Below are positions 1-7,410 of a stretch of 55,376 nt of DNA, one piece after another. Below the pieces are notes generated by a model. That model worked only from the letters and a program-made list of their open reading frames with translations, ran no database searches and had not been told where the DNA came from. Made by a program: the position numbers and the translations under genes. Source of the DNA: an uncultured bacterium (GTDB lineage: Bacteria; Bacillota; Clostridia; Lachnospirales; Lachnospiraceae); contig CAJMQE010000016.1 in NCBI GenBank assembly GCA_905215405.1, positions 1-55,376 of the forward strand. The letters run 5' to 3'. Position 1 is the stretch's first letter; each line of letters starts with the position of its first letter.

Positions 1-67
1 AGCAGGTAAAAAGCTTTGCTGTGATGAATTTTTGCTTACAGCGAAAATAATTCTTCCATGGGAAGTA

Positions 68-96
68 TTGACAATCCTAAAAAAATGTACTATATT
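68..96 (+). promoter_or_regulatory. Promoter of tRNA-Thr
   Basis: The sequence shows TTGACA (68-73), a 17-bp spacer and TATATT (91-96). The predicted transcription start lies a few bases before the mature tRNA at 107, as expected for a tRNA transcribed with almost no 5' leader. Confidence 0.8.
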
Positions 97-106
97 TATA
101 TGGTCC

Positions 107-179
107 GCTTCCGTGGCTCAGCTGGTAGAGCGTCTCACTCGTAATGAGAAGGTCGTCGGTTCGAATCCGATCGGAAGCT
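107..179 (+). tRNA. tRNA-Thr, anticodon CGT
   Basis: A full 73-nt cloverleaf can be folded by eye. The acceptor stem is GCTTCCG/CGGAAGC (107-113 with 172-178), the D stem is GCTC/GAGC, and the anticodon stem TCTCA/TGAGA carries loop CTCGTAA. The T arm is GTCGG-TTCGAAT-CCGAT. The anticodon CGT reads the threonine codon ACG. No CCA is encoded; the discriminator base is T179. A consensus promoter lies just upstream and an intrinsic terminator 10 nt downstream, so this is a single-gene unit. Confidence 0.95.
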
Positions 180-188
180 TACAGACAA

Positions 189-233
189 AAAACACCGTAA
201 TTTCAGGAGAACTGAAGTTAGGGTGTTTTTTTA
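189..233 (+). terminator. Intrinsic terminator after tRNA-Thr
   Basis: AACACC...TTTCAG pairs with CTGAA...GGGTGTT, and the stem is followed by an uninterrupted T run. It ends the tRNA transcript and separates it from the lipoprotein gene at 299. Confidence 0.85.
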
Positions 234-298
234 TTATCTGGTACATATTTTGTTTTTTCTGCATAGAATGTTAAGAATATGTTTTAAGAGATAACAAA

Positions 299-1435
299 AT
301 GAAAAAATTTTCTATTGCCGCAGCCGTTCTTCTTTGCATAATGCTTCTGTCCGGCTGCACACAGCAAACAGGATTTCTGCCTCCGCATGAAACAGAATCC
401 TCACAAGAAGCAACCGTTATGCAGACAACCACTGCGAACGTATCCGCTACATCCATTTACCACATGGCTTACAGTATTCCCAGTGACTATACTCTCTATG
501 ACACAACCAGCAACTCCAATGTCTATATTGCTGATGGACATTCCCGTATGATCAATGTCTATGGTCTTGACGCCGGAACCCGATATTATGGAACTGATAT
601 TCAGGAGTTCTATGATTCCTTCTGTCAGAGTACCGGATTTACGATCCTGACCAAACAATACTATAGTACCTCCCATGGAAGTATTCTGGAATACACATTT
701 ACTTATACAAATGAGAACAATGTAACATGTAACGGAATGGGCTTCGTTACCTTACATGATACAGAGGTTTATGCTGCAGGCGTTGCAGCTATCGACAACA
801 CCTATGTTACAAAAGAATATCAGGATCTTGTTAATTCCGTCCGAATCAGTGGTGAAAAAATGGACTTTTCCCACTTAACAACCCTTGAACAGCTCAGTGG
901 CAGCTCTACATCGGATAACCGTTCGTCTCAAAAGCAGTCCCAGGCTGCCGTAGACAGTAATGCAAGCTCTTTATTCGATGTTTCCTATGCTGCAAGCCAG
1001 TACAAAGCAGGCACTGATATTCCAGCCGGTGAATATGTCCTTCTTGCAACGGATGACTATGCTTACTTCTGCCTGTCCAGCGATGCGAACCAGAATACCA
1101 TTATCTGTAATGACAGTTTTGAAACCGACTCAATTGTATCCATTCAGGCTGGTGAGTATCTTTCCATGGATGACTGCATTGCTATTCCTGCTGATGAATT
1201 TTACGAATCCCATCAGATCAATACGGATAGCAACGGTACCATGTTAAAGGTCGGTTATGATCTTGATCCAGGTGAATACAAACTGACCGCAACCAATGGC
1301 GATGGCTACTACTGTATCTATAACGACAGCCGTCAGCAGGATATTGAAACAAACGACTTTTTCTCAGGTAGTACGTATATCTCCCTGCATGCTGGCCAGT
1401 ATCTGTCACTAGATGATTGTAGGCTGGAGCAGTAA
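299..1435 (+). CDS. Secreted lipoprotein with two tandem C-terminal modules
   Basis: The 378-residue product opens with a type II signal peptide and lipobox LLSGC (residues about 16-20), so it should be lipidated and held on the outer face of the membrane. Residues about 45-200 form a globular domain I do not recognise. A short Ser/Gln-rich linker follows. The C-terminus holds two copies of a roughly 60-residue beta-rich module, each running from a (Y/L)K-x-G-x-D-(I/L)-x-(A/P)-GEY start to an AG(E/Q)YLS(M/L)DDC end. The matching DDC cysteines and repeated GEY turns point to an internal duplication. The ribosome binding site is weak. Function is unknown; ligand or cell-wall binding is a guess from the architecture. 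It is monocistronic, with its own terminator. Confidence 0.8.
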   Translation: MKKFSIAAAVLLCIMLLSGCTQQTGFLPPHETESSQEATVMQTTTANVSATSIYHMAYSIPSDYTLYDTTSNSNVYIADGHSRMINVYGLDAGTRYYGTDIQEFYDSFCQSTGFTILTKQYYSTSHGSILEYTFTYTNENNVTCNGMGFVTLHDTEVYAAGVAAIDNTYVTKEYQDLVNSVRISGEKMDFSHLTTLEQLSGSSTSDNRSSQKQSQAAVDSNASSLFDVSYAASQYKAGTDIPAGEYVLLATDDYAYFCLSSDANQNTIICNDSFETDSIVSIQAGEYLSMDDCIAIPADEFYESHQINTDSNGTMLKVGYDLDPGEYKLTATNGDGYYCIYNDSRQQDIETNDFFSGSTYISLHAGQYLSLDDCRLEQ

Positions 1436-1460
1436 AACTGAACTAGATATTCTACAGAAC

Positions 1461-1507
1461 AAAAACTGCGTATCGAATTGGGTTCCATTCCATACGCAGT
1501 TTTTATT
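1461..1507 (+). terminator. Intrinsic terminator after the lipoprotein gene
   Basis: AAAACTGCGTAT pairs with ATACGCAGTTTT, followed by a T-rich tail. The rest of the 388-bp gap (1436-1823) holds a candidate promoter and a small hairpin upstream of the lysR gene; I see no other gene in it. Confidence 0.85.
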
Positions 1508-1619
1508 TTACTGTCCAATGCTCTGGGCTGATGTTCATTTAGGCTCTGTGACACTCTTTTCCTATAATCCATTCTCATCTTGCATGGAAATCCATTCCAA
1601 ACGAGAATCTTTGAAAGTA

Positions 1620-1647
1620 TTTACTTTATGGAAAAAGCATGTATAAT
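1620..1647 (+). promoter_or_regulatory. Candidate promoter for lysR-citC
   Basis: TTTACT (1620-1625), a 16-bp spacer and a perfect TATAAT (1642-1647) lie about 180 bp before the LysR start. The leader would be unusually long and contains a hairpin at 1765-1802. Confidence 0.5.
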
Positions 1648-1764
1648 TATTGTAAAATAAGTTGAATCTGATCTGATTATCAATTAGATGTTTTCTACGA
1701 AATATTCTTGCAAATCATGGTTTTTGTCTGTTTTATGAACCAGAAAGAATATCTAAATAAAAAT

Positions 1765-1802
1765 GCAGGACGTTTCAGAAGTTTTACACTTCCCAGTTCT
1801 GC
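1765..1802 (+). promoter_or_regulatory. Leader hairpin upstream of lysR
   Basis: GCAGGAC (1765-1771) pairs with GTTCTGC (1796-1802) and encloses a second perfect stem, GAAGT/ACTTC (1778-1782 with 1788-1792). It lies about 20 nt before the lysR start and has no T run, so it could affect translation or mRNA stability or form an autoregulatory operator. Confidence 0.3.
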
Positions 1803-1823
1803 ACAAAGAACAGGAGATTTCTC

Positions 1824-2696
1824 ATGGATGAACGCGACTTTAAACTCATTCTTACTCTAGATAAGACAGGAAATATCACACATGCTGCAGATGCCCTGTA
1901 TGTAACACAGTCTTCTCTCTCAAAAAGAATTTCTGCCATTGAAAAAGAACTAGATATTCAATTGCTGATCCGCTCCAAGCAGGGAATTCATTTTACACCA
2001 CAGGGAGAACTGGTGCTTGCACATGTCAAAGCTGTTTCCGAACAGCTGGAACAAATGCGTTCTGCCCTGGATGCTCAAAAAGGAGTCGTATGCGGAACCT
2101 TGAATGCTGGTGTGTCAATCAATTATGCACTTTACCGGCTTCCTGCACTGCTGGCTTCCTATCGTAAGCAATATCCACAGGTCAATGCTCATATCACGAC
2201 CGACCAGAGCCGAAACCTTTATCTGAAGGTGCTGGATGGTTCTATCGATGTTGCCATTTTGCGTGGAGAATATCCATGGAAAGGCGGAAAAATTCTTCTT
2301 GAGCGGGAAAATATCTGTGCTATTGCATCTGTTCCATTTACGTTGGACGACCTTGTGAACCAGAAGCTCTCATACATTGGGCGTAAAACTGATGCATCCT
2401 TTGAACGACAGCTGGCCCAGTGGATGCATGAACAGAATATTCATCCTGATCAGCATGGAATCTATGTCGACAATATTGCGACCTGCGTGGAAATGGTCAA
2501 CAGAGGCCTTGGATGGTGCATCGTACCAGAAATATGCCTGAAAGATTTTAAGGGCTGTGTAATACCATTACGCTTTATAAATGGAGAACCATTTGTCAGA
2601 TCCACTTATCTTATGTATACGCAAAGTGCATTCAAGCTTCCGCAGGCAGAAGCATTTATACGTGTGATCCGCAATCACGGACACGAAACTATATAG
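1824..2696 (+). CDS. LysR-family transcriptional regulator, probably of citC
   Basis: At 290 residues the product has the usual LysR length. The N-terminal winged helix-turn-helix includes ITHAADALYVTQSSLSKRIS (about 17-36), and a substrate-binding domain fills residues about 90-285. A good ribosome binding site (CAGGAG) precedes the ATG. Stop and next start (citC) are only 14 nt apart, so the two genes are almost certainly one operon. This is an atypical co-directional arrangement for LysR, which is usually divergent from its target. By context it senses a tricarboxylate or related metabolite, which is inference. Confidence 0.85.
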   Translation: MDERDFKLILTLDKTGNITHAADALYVTQSSLSKRISAIEKELDIQLLIRSKQGIHFTPQGELVLAHVKAVSEQLEQMRSALDAQKGVVCGTLNAGVSINYALYRLPALLASYRKQYPQVNAHITTDQSRNLYLKVLDGSIDVAILRGEYPWKGGKILLERENICAIASVPFTLDDLVNQKLSYIGRKTDASFERQLAQWMHEQNIHPDQHGIYVDNIATCVEMVNRGLGWCIVPEICLKDFKGCVIPLRFINGEPFVRSTYLMYTQSAFKLPQAEAFIRVIRNHGHETI

Positions 2697-2710
2697 AACG
2701 GAGATTAATT

Positions 2711-3781
2711 ATGTCAGAATATATTATTTCAAAAGTATCAGAAAGCGATACCCGAGCAAACAGGTGTATCGATGAACTCTTACACGCTGAAGGAATTCGC
2801 CGTGATTCCAATCTGGATTACACCTGTGCAATGTATGATGATGATTTTAACGTCATTGCGACCGGAAGCTGTTTTGGTAATACGCTTCGCTGTATGGCTG
2901 TAAGCAGTGCACACCAGGGAGAAGGCCTTATGAACGAAATCGTCAGTCATCTGGTCGAACTTCAGTTTTCCAGAGGCAACACCCACCTGTTTTTATACAC
3001 AAAGTGTAATTCTGCAAAATTCTTTGGCAGCCTCGGTTTCTATGAAATTGCCAGAATTGAAGACCAGCTTGTATTTATGGAGAATAAGAGAAATGGTTTC
3101 TCCGATTATCTTAATAATCTGAAAGAAGAGACTGCAAAAGCAGGCTTTGATAAACCAACAGAAGGATTACAGACCGCTGCGATCGTTATGAATGCCAATC
3201 CATTTACACTCGGACACCAGTATCTCGTTGAAACTGCCTGTCAGGCAAATGACCTGGTTCATCTGTTCGTACTGAGCGAAGATGCCAGCCTTGTCCCATT
3301 TGAAGTCAGAAAACAATTGGTCATGGCCGGAACGAGCCGATATAAAAATATCTGCTATCATAACAGTGGTCCTTATATTATCAGCAATGCGACCTTCCCA
3401 AGTTATTTTCAGAAGGACGAACAATCCGTTATCGATGGACATGCTTTACTGGATCTCGACATTTTTGTTAAGATTGCAAAAGCACTCAATATAAATGTCC
3501 GCTATGTTGGTGAAGAGCCAAACAGCGTTGTAACTGGAATCTATAACAACATTATGTCCACACAGCTTCCAAAAGCCGATATCAGATGTAATATAATTCC
3601 ACGTAAACAGATGGGATCCTCTGCAATCAGTGCTTCTACTGTAAGACAGGCAATCAAGGACAATGATTTTACTCTCTTCAAAAATCTGGTACCGACCACA
3701 ACATTCGCTTACTTCTGCACTCCAGAGGCAAAGCCAATTATCGAAAAGATCCAGAAAGAAAGTAATGTCATTCATTATTAG
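2711..3781 (+). CDS. citC: [Citrate (pro-3S)-lyase] ligase
   Basis: CitC acetylates the 2-(5''-phosphoribosyl)-3'-dephospho-CoA prosthetic group on the citrate lyase acyl carrier protein, activating the enzyme. The 356-residue length is typical. A GNAT-like N-terminal domain (about 1-120) is followed by a cytidylyltransferase-fold domain with the NPFTLGHQYLVE motif near residue 160, the HxGH equivalent. A C-terminal SSAISASTVRQAI stretch matches the ISSTxVR motif of this nucleotidyltransferase class. No citD, citE, citF or citG lies in the window, so the lyase must be encoded elsewhere if present. It follows lysR directly and precedes a small conserved ORF. Confidence 0.9.
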   Translation: MSEYIISKVSESDTRANRCIDELLHAEGIRRDSNLDYTCAMYDDDFNVIATGSCFGNTLRCMAVSSAHQGEGLMNEIVSHLVELQFSRGNTHLFLYTKCNSAKFFGSLGFYEIARIEDQLVFMENKRNGFSDYLNNLKEETAKAGFDKPTEGLQTAAIVMNANPFTLGHQYLVETACQANDLVHLFVLSEDASLVPFEVRKQLVMAGTSRYKNICYHNSGPYIISNATFPSYFQKDEQSVIDGHALLDLDIFVKIAKALNINVRYVGEEPNSVVTGIYNNIMSTQLPKADIRCNIIPRKQMGSSAISASTVRQAIKDNDFTLFKNLVPTTTFAYFCTPEAKPIIEKIQKESNVIHY

Positions 3782-3851
3782 AATCTTCTGTCTTCTATCA
3801 AGCCAAGTATAAAGCATTTGAAAGTGCACATACTGATGCTGAGGTGATTCT

Positions 3852-4049
3852 ATGGAAAATGATCTGGAACTTCCTGTAGGATTTTCAATGGAACTCGCAC
3901 AACATTCTGCTATCATGAACCAGTTCGCACAACTGCCCCGCAGTGAGCAGCAGACGATCATAGCCGGCGCAAAACAGGTGCAGTCCCATGATGAAATGTG
4001 TTCCTATGTATGTAATCTTTTTCAGGAAAAGAAATCCCATAACAGCTGA
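3852..4049 (+). CDS. Small conserved-looking protein (65 aa)
   Basis: A strong ribosome binding site (GAGGTGATTCT-ATG) and an immediately following terminator support a real gene. The product is soluble and mostly helical, with no signal peptide or membrane segment; it contains FSMELAQHSAIMNQFAQLP followed by a Gln/Glu-rich helix. I recall similar short proteins in Lachnospiraceae but cannot assign a function. It sits 70 nt after citC and may share its transcript. Its stop codon lies inside the first arm of the terminator stem. Confidence 0.7.
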   Translation: MENDLELPVGFSMELAQHSAIMNQFAQLPRSEQQTIIAGAKQVQSHDEMCSYVCNLFQEKKSHNS

Positions 4050-4076
4050 ATCTGTTGTCATGGGATTTTTTATTTT
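4033..4076 (+). terminator. Intrinsic terminator after the lysR-citC operon
   Basis: AATCCCATAACAG pairs with CTGTTGTCATGGGATT, then TTTTTATTTT. The 65-aa ORF ends within the 5' arm and the convergent acetyltransferase gene ends at its 3' edge. Confidence 0.85.
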
Positions 4077-4683
4077 ACAGTCGTTCTTTAGGTGTACGCT
4101 CTATTTTTCCAACCGTCTGCTCTTTTCCTGCAATCCAGTCCTGTCGGAGGATGCTATTATAACAGACATCGCAAATTCCCTGATTATTTAATTCTGCGGC
4201 CCGTAACAGTCCTTCATACTGCATTCCACATTTTTTCATGACAGCCCCCGAATTGGGGTTATTGATATCATGACAAGCTTCAATACGATTGACTCCCACC
4301 TCTTTAAACAGAAAATCAATTACAGCATTTAACGCTTCTGTCATAAACCCCTGATGCCAGTAATTTCTTCCAATACAGTACCCAATGTGCATCATTTCAG
4401 TATCAGTTCTTTTTTTGACCACACTGATATTGCCGATCAGCTGCGGCTGTTCCTCTTTTATCTCAATTGCCCAGTTATAAAAATCCCGATCACAATAGTC
4501 CTCTACCCAGTCCATCAATAATTCTTTTGTCTCTTTTGGCGATCTATGGGGTCTCCATGTCAGGAATCTGGTCACCTCAGCATCATTTGCCCAATTCTGA
4601 TACATTTGCGGTGCGTCACTGACCTGAAATCTTCTTAAACGTAACCGGCAGGTTTCAATTTCCAACGTTCCCTTGTGTTCCAT
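4075..4683 (-). CDS. GNAT-family N-acetyltransferase (RimJ/RimL type)
   Basis: The product (202 residues from the chosen start) has the RimJ/RimL architecture: an N-terminal ETCRLRLRRF strand, a central YCIGRNYWHQGFMTEALNAV stretch holding the acetyl-CoA pyrophosphate loop, and the NPNSGAVMKKCGMQYEG signature near the C-terminus. These enzymes acetylate protein N-termini, amino acids or aminoglycoside-like amines; the substrate here cannot be read from sequence. I chose the second ATG (4683) because GGAGGG stands 6 nt before it and abuts the first in-frame ATG (4689). It is transcribed alone and converges on the citC operon. Confidence 0.85.
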   Translation of the reverse strand: MEHKGTLEIETCRLRLRRFQVSDAPQMYQNWANDAEVTRFLTWRPHRSPKETKELLMDWVEDYCDRDFYNWAIEIKEEQPQLIGNISVVKKRTDTEMMHIGYCIGRNYWHQGFMTEALNAVIDFLFKEVGVNRIEACHDINNPNSGAVMKKCGMQYEGLLRAAELNNQGICDVCYNSILRQDWIAGKEQTVGKIERTPKERL

Positions 4684-4831
4684 AACCATCCCTCCAAATG
4701 AAAAAATAACCTCTTATTCTTACTTTACAAGTACGACTCCTTCTCCTTTCTCTCTCTATTTTACGCTTAATAAATAAAGGATTCAATGTCAACTGCATGG
4801 ATAGCTCAGTGTTGTGCCCACTCTGTGAGAA

Positions 4832-4880
4832 CAAAAAAACACTCCACACAGACTGCTCTGTGTAAGAGTGTTTTTTTGTT
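4832..4880 (-). terminator. Bidirectional-type terminator downstream of rplY
   Basis: AAAAAACACTC and CACACAGA pair with TCTGTGT and GAGTGTTTTTT, with A and T runs on both sides. It lies 28 bp after the L25 stop codon on the minus strand. Confidence 0.85.
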
Positions 4881-4908
4881 TGATTTCAGTTGTGTCTGGT
4901 CACGCGGA

Positions 4909-5523
4909 TCAGATTGCTGCTGTTGCTGTTGATGCAGCTTCTGCGGCAGCTTCATCAGCTGCTTCAATATCAGCATCAATAACTGCTGAACTATCGATAA
5001 TGTTAGCAATTGTAGAATCAGCTGGAGTTACAATATCGATCTTATCATTGTTATTTAACTCAAGATCTGATACACGTACACTTCTCTTATTCTTCATTTT
5101 TGCAAAATCGACAATAACTTCTTCGACAAGATCAGCTGGATAAGCTTTGTAAGAGATTTCTTCAAGATCCTGTTCAACATTACCCTGTGCCTGTTCTTCG
5201 TTTACAAATACAATCTGTGCTGTTGTAAGAATCTTCTCGTCAGCTACAAGCTGCTGGAAATCGATGAACATAATCTGATTCTTCATTGGATTATAATCAG
5301 TATCCTTTACGATTGCATTGATTTTCTGATCTCCTACCTGAAGTGTTACCTGGTTACCTTTTTTATTGTTTTTATAGAAGCGTTCTGCCTCTGCCATGTT
5401 GATCTGCAGTGGCATCGATTCTTTCATGTCACGTCCACAAAGATTTCCTGGAACAAATCCATCTCTTCTTAATTTTTTAGCTTTTACAGCCATGTCTCTT
5501 TTTTCTGCTTTTAATGTAGTCAT
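4909..5523 (-). CDS. rplY: Ribosomal protein L25/Ctc (long form)
   Basis: L25 binds 5S rRNA in the large subunit; the long Ctc form adds a beta-rich C-terminal domain. The 204-residue product starts with TTLKAEKRDM and continues through RRDGFVPGNLCGRDM, a typical L25 N-terminus. The TL5 domain follows (about 95-185), then an Ala/Glu/Asp-rich tail (about 182-204), a common low-complexity ending. The ribosome binding site AAGGAGG stands 7-8 nt before the ATG. It is monocistronic, with a clear terminator. An inverted repeat lies in its upstream region at 5568-5585. Confidence 0.93.
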   Translation of the reverse strand: MTTLKAEKRDMAVKAKKLRRDGFVPGNLCGRDMKESMPLQINMAEAERFYKNNKKGNQVTLQVGDQKINAIVKDTDYNPMKNQIMFIDFQQLVADEKILTTAQIVFVNEEQAQGNVEQDLEEISYKAYPADLVEEVIVDFAKMKNKRSVRVSDLELNNNDKIDIVTPADSTIANIIDSSAVIDADIEAADEAAAEAASTATAAI

Positions 5524-5567
5524 AATAAATCCTCCTTATAATTCGCCATTGCATAACCATTTCATTT

Positions 5568-5585
5568 TAGCCAGTGCACAGGCTA
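5568..5585 (-). promoter_or_regulatory. Inverted repeat upstream of rplY
   Basis: TAGCC and GGCTA flank a central GTGCAC palindrome, giving 16 of 18 symmetric positions 45 bp before the L25 start. It could be an operator or a leader stem-loop. No known L25 regulator recognises such a site to my knowledge. Confidence 0.3.
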
Positions 5586-5605
5586 TACAAGGCCTAATCG
5601 AATAA

Positions 5606-5755
5606 ATAAGGTGTGTCGAGCGATTTTGCGTAGCAAATAACATCTACTCCAAGAGGTCGCTTAAGCTGGCACGCCAGTACCTTTTATCGAATGAAGATCC
5701 TGCCAGAATTCAACGCAGATTAAAACCATTCCTGCTGAATCTGTACACTCAATAA
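5606..5755 (+). pseudogene. Possible C-terminal gene remnant
   Basis: Within the 415-bp gap 5524-5938 one plus-strand frame is open for 49 codons and reads like real protein, containing KRSLKLARQYLLSNEDPARI and ending FLLNLYTQ. It has no start codon with a ribosome binding site, and a stop precedes it at 5603. It overlaps both the dinB terminator and the rplY upstream region. I read it as the tail of a lost gene; the family is not recognised. Chance coding-like sequence is the alternative. Confidence 0.25.
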
Positions 5756-5796
5756 AAAAGACTTTTACAACACGGGTTTAAAGTGTAGTAAAAGTC
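5753..5796 (-). terminator. Intrinsic terminator downstream of dinB
   Basis: On the minus strand GACTTTTAC and ACAC pair with GTGT and GTAAAAGTC, followed by CTTTTTTATT. It lies about 145 bp beyond the dinB stop codon. Confidence 0.75.
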
Positions 5797-5938
5797 CTAC
5801 TATTCTTGGGTCTTTGTTTTATGCACTTGTGTTTATTGTAATACTTTTTTGGTAATTTGTCCAATATTTGGCAAAGTTTTTTGTACTTATTTCTATACAA
5901 TTTTAGAAAGGCCAGTAAAATAGAGTGCTTCTACGATC

Positions 5939-7186
5939 TTATTTTTTTCTCATATGAGAGATATCCGATTCGAGAAAAGTCGCACGCATAACTGAATCAT
6001 CTCCGAACTTTTTACGGATCTGATCAATGGCTGCATCCATTTTCTCAAGCTTCTTTGTCTTATCAGCATCTGCATCCTCGAAAAGACTGTACTGTCGAAA
6101 GCTCTCCTGGGATACTTTACTGGAATGTACTCCGATCTGTCTGAGTGGCGATGTTTTATTCCAAACTTCCTCAAAAATTTCACATGCGAATGCAAATATT
6201 TCATTGGTCACATTCGTGTTAAATGGCAGCTGTTTCTGATGCGTTGAATAATGGAACTCACAATCTACTATGGAAACCGCAAGGCACGACGCCTTCACAC
6301 CACCATTTCTCAATCTGGTACATACTGTTTCACACAGGGATAACAACACCTGTCTGGCTACCTGCATCTCCGTAATATCATAAGCAACTGTAATGGAATT
6401 TCCATACCCTTTGTTGGGTTGTCTTGTTTCCATGACTGGCGAAAAATCCGTTCCATTTGCATAGTTATAAATAATCTCTCCCTGTTTTTTGAAATTACTT
6501 CTTAAAACAGCCGGGTCCATACATGCGAGCTGCCCGATTGTCTTGATTCCAAGGTTATACAGCCGCTTCTGTGTACTTCTGCCGACAAAAAATAATTCTC
6601 CGACCGGCAATGGCCATAATTTTTTCTGAATCTCATGTGGAAAAAGCGTATGCACTTTATTGGGCTTTTCAAAATCTCCTGCCATTTTAGCCAGCACTTT
6701 ATTGGATGACACTCCAATGTTAACGGTAAAACCAAGTTCCTGGTAAATGCGTTCCCGCAGTCTTTCTGCTGCTTCCACTGGTTCTCCATACAAATTCTGT
6801 GTACCTGTCATATCGCACCAGACTTCATCAATTGAATATCTTTCCACCTTTGGGGCATACTCTCGCAACAGCTTCATAAATTGCTGGGATTCTCTGTCAT
6901 ACACCTGAAAATTAGACTGAACTACGATCAGATCCGGACATTTCTTTCTTGCGCTGACCAGTGGTTCTCCTGTCACAATTCCACATTTTCTGGCTTTCGT
7001 TGACTTCGCCAATACGATTCCGTGCCTTTTTTCCTGATCTCCCCCAATAACTGCTGCCAGATTTCTAAGATCCTGTTCTTCGTGCAGATCCCGTAATCTG
7101 TGCACTGCCTCCCAGCTCAGAAATGCAGAATTCACATCGATATGAAAAATAACCTTATCATAATCTCTCCAGTCTGCTTTCTCCAT
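5939..7186 (-). CDS. dinB: Y-family DNA polymerase IV
   Basis: This is a translesion DNA polymerase acting at stalled forks. The 415-residue product carries the palm motif FHIDVNSAF near its N-terminus (catalytic Asp) and the conserved YSIDE (about 117-121) with its acidic pair. Helix-hairpin-helix elements follow (GIKTIGQLACM), then a little-finger domain. A QYSLF motif near the C-terminus resembles the beta-clamp binding consensus. The chosen start has AGGAGG 6-8 nt upstream and gives the usual N-terminus; an upstream in-frame ATG at 7210 has no such site. No LexA-type box is visible in the promoter. Confidence 0.93.
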   Translation of the reverse strand: MEKADWRDYDKVIFHIDVNSAFLSWEAVHRLRDLHEEQDLRNLAAVIGGDQEKRHGIVLAKSTKARKCGIVTGEPLVSARKKCPDLIVVQSNFQVYDRESQQFMKLLREYAPKVERYSIDEVWCDMTGTQNLYGEPVEAAERLRERIYQELGFTVNIGVSSNKVLAKMAGDFEKPNKVHTLFPHEIQKKLWPLPVGELFFVGRSTQKRLYNLGIKTIGQLACMDPAVLRSNFKKQGEIIYNYANGTDFSPVMETRQPNKGYGNSITVAYDITEMQVARQVLLSLCETVCTRLRNGGVKASCLAVSIVDCEFHYSTHQKQLPFNTNVTNEIFAFACEIFEEVWNKTSPLRQIGVHSSKVSQESFRQYSLFEDADADKTKKLEKMDAAIDQIRKKFGDDSVMRATFLESDISHMRKK

Positions 7187-7227
7187 GCTTCTCCTCCTAC
7201 TTCCTGTCATTTCATCTGAATGCCTTT

Positions 7228-7256
7228 ATCTTAGCAAATTACCGGTATTGTTTCAA
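7228..7256 (-). promoter_or_regulatory. Promoter of dinB
   Basis: On the minus strand, TTGAAA (7251-7256), 17 bp and TAAGAT (7228-7233) stand about 40 bp before the dinB start. Confidence 0.6.
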
Positions 7257-7295
7257 GTAAGCGTATTTTTACATCCGCCGGTTCCTCCTGCTGGA

Positions 7296-7338
7296 CATAA
7301 AAAACTGCAGCATGACAAATACTCGCCAACTGCAGTTC
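7296..7338 (-). terminator. Intrinsic terminator after the 551-aa membrane protein gene
   Basis: AACTGCAG pairs with CTGCAGTT and the minus strand continues with TTTTTTAT. It lies about 70 bp downstream of the gene that ends at 7411. Confidence 0.65.
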
Positions 7339-7410
7339 CTATTTTGTTTATGACCTTTCATGTCGGATAAAATGCGACTCTGCATTTTAATCAACAAGAA
7401 GATTAATTTG

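Noticed and set aside
32..274. 80-codon ORF at the window start
   Set aside because: It runs straight through the tRNA-Thr gene and its terminator.
4798..4816. tRNA-like D-arm sequence (GGATAGCTCAGT)
   Set aside because: No anticodon arm, T arm or acceptor stem follows; the sequence runs into the rplY terminator.
7187..7260. SOS (LexA) box before dinB
   Set aside because: No GAAC-N4-GTTC type sequence is found near the promoter.
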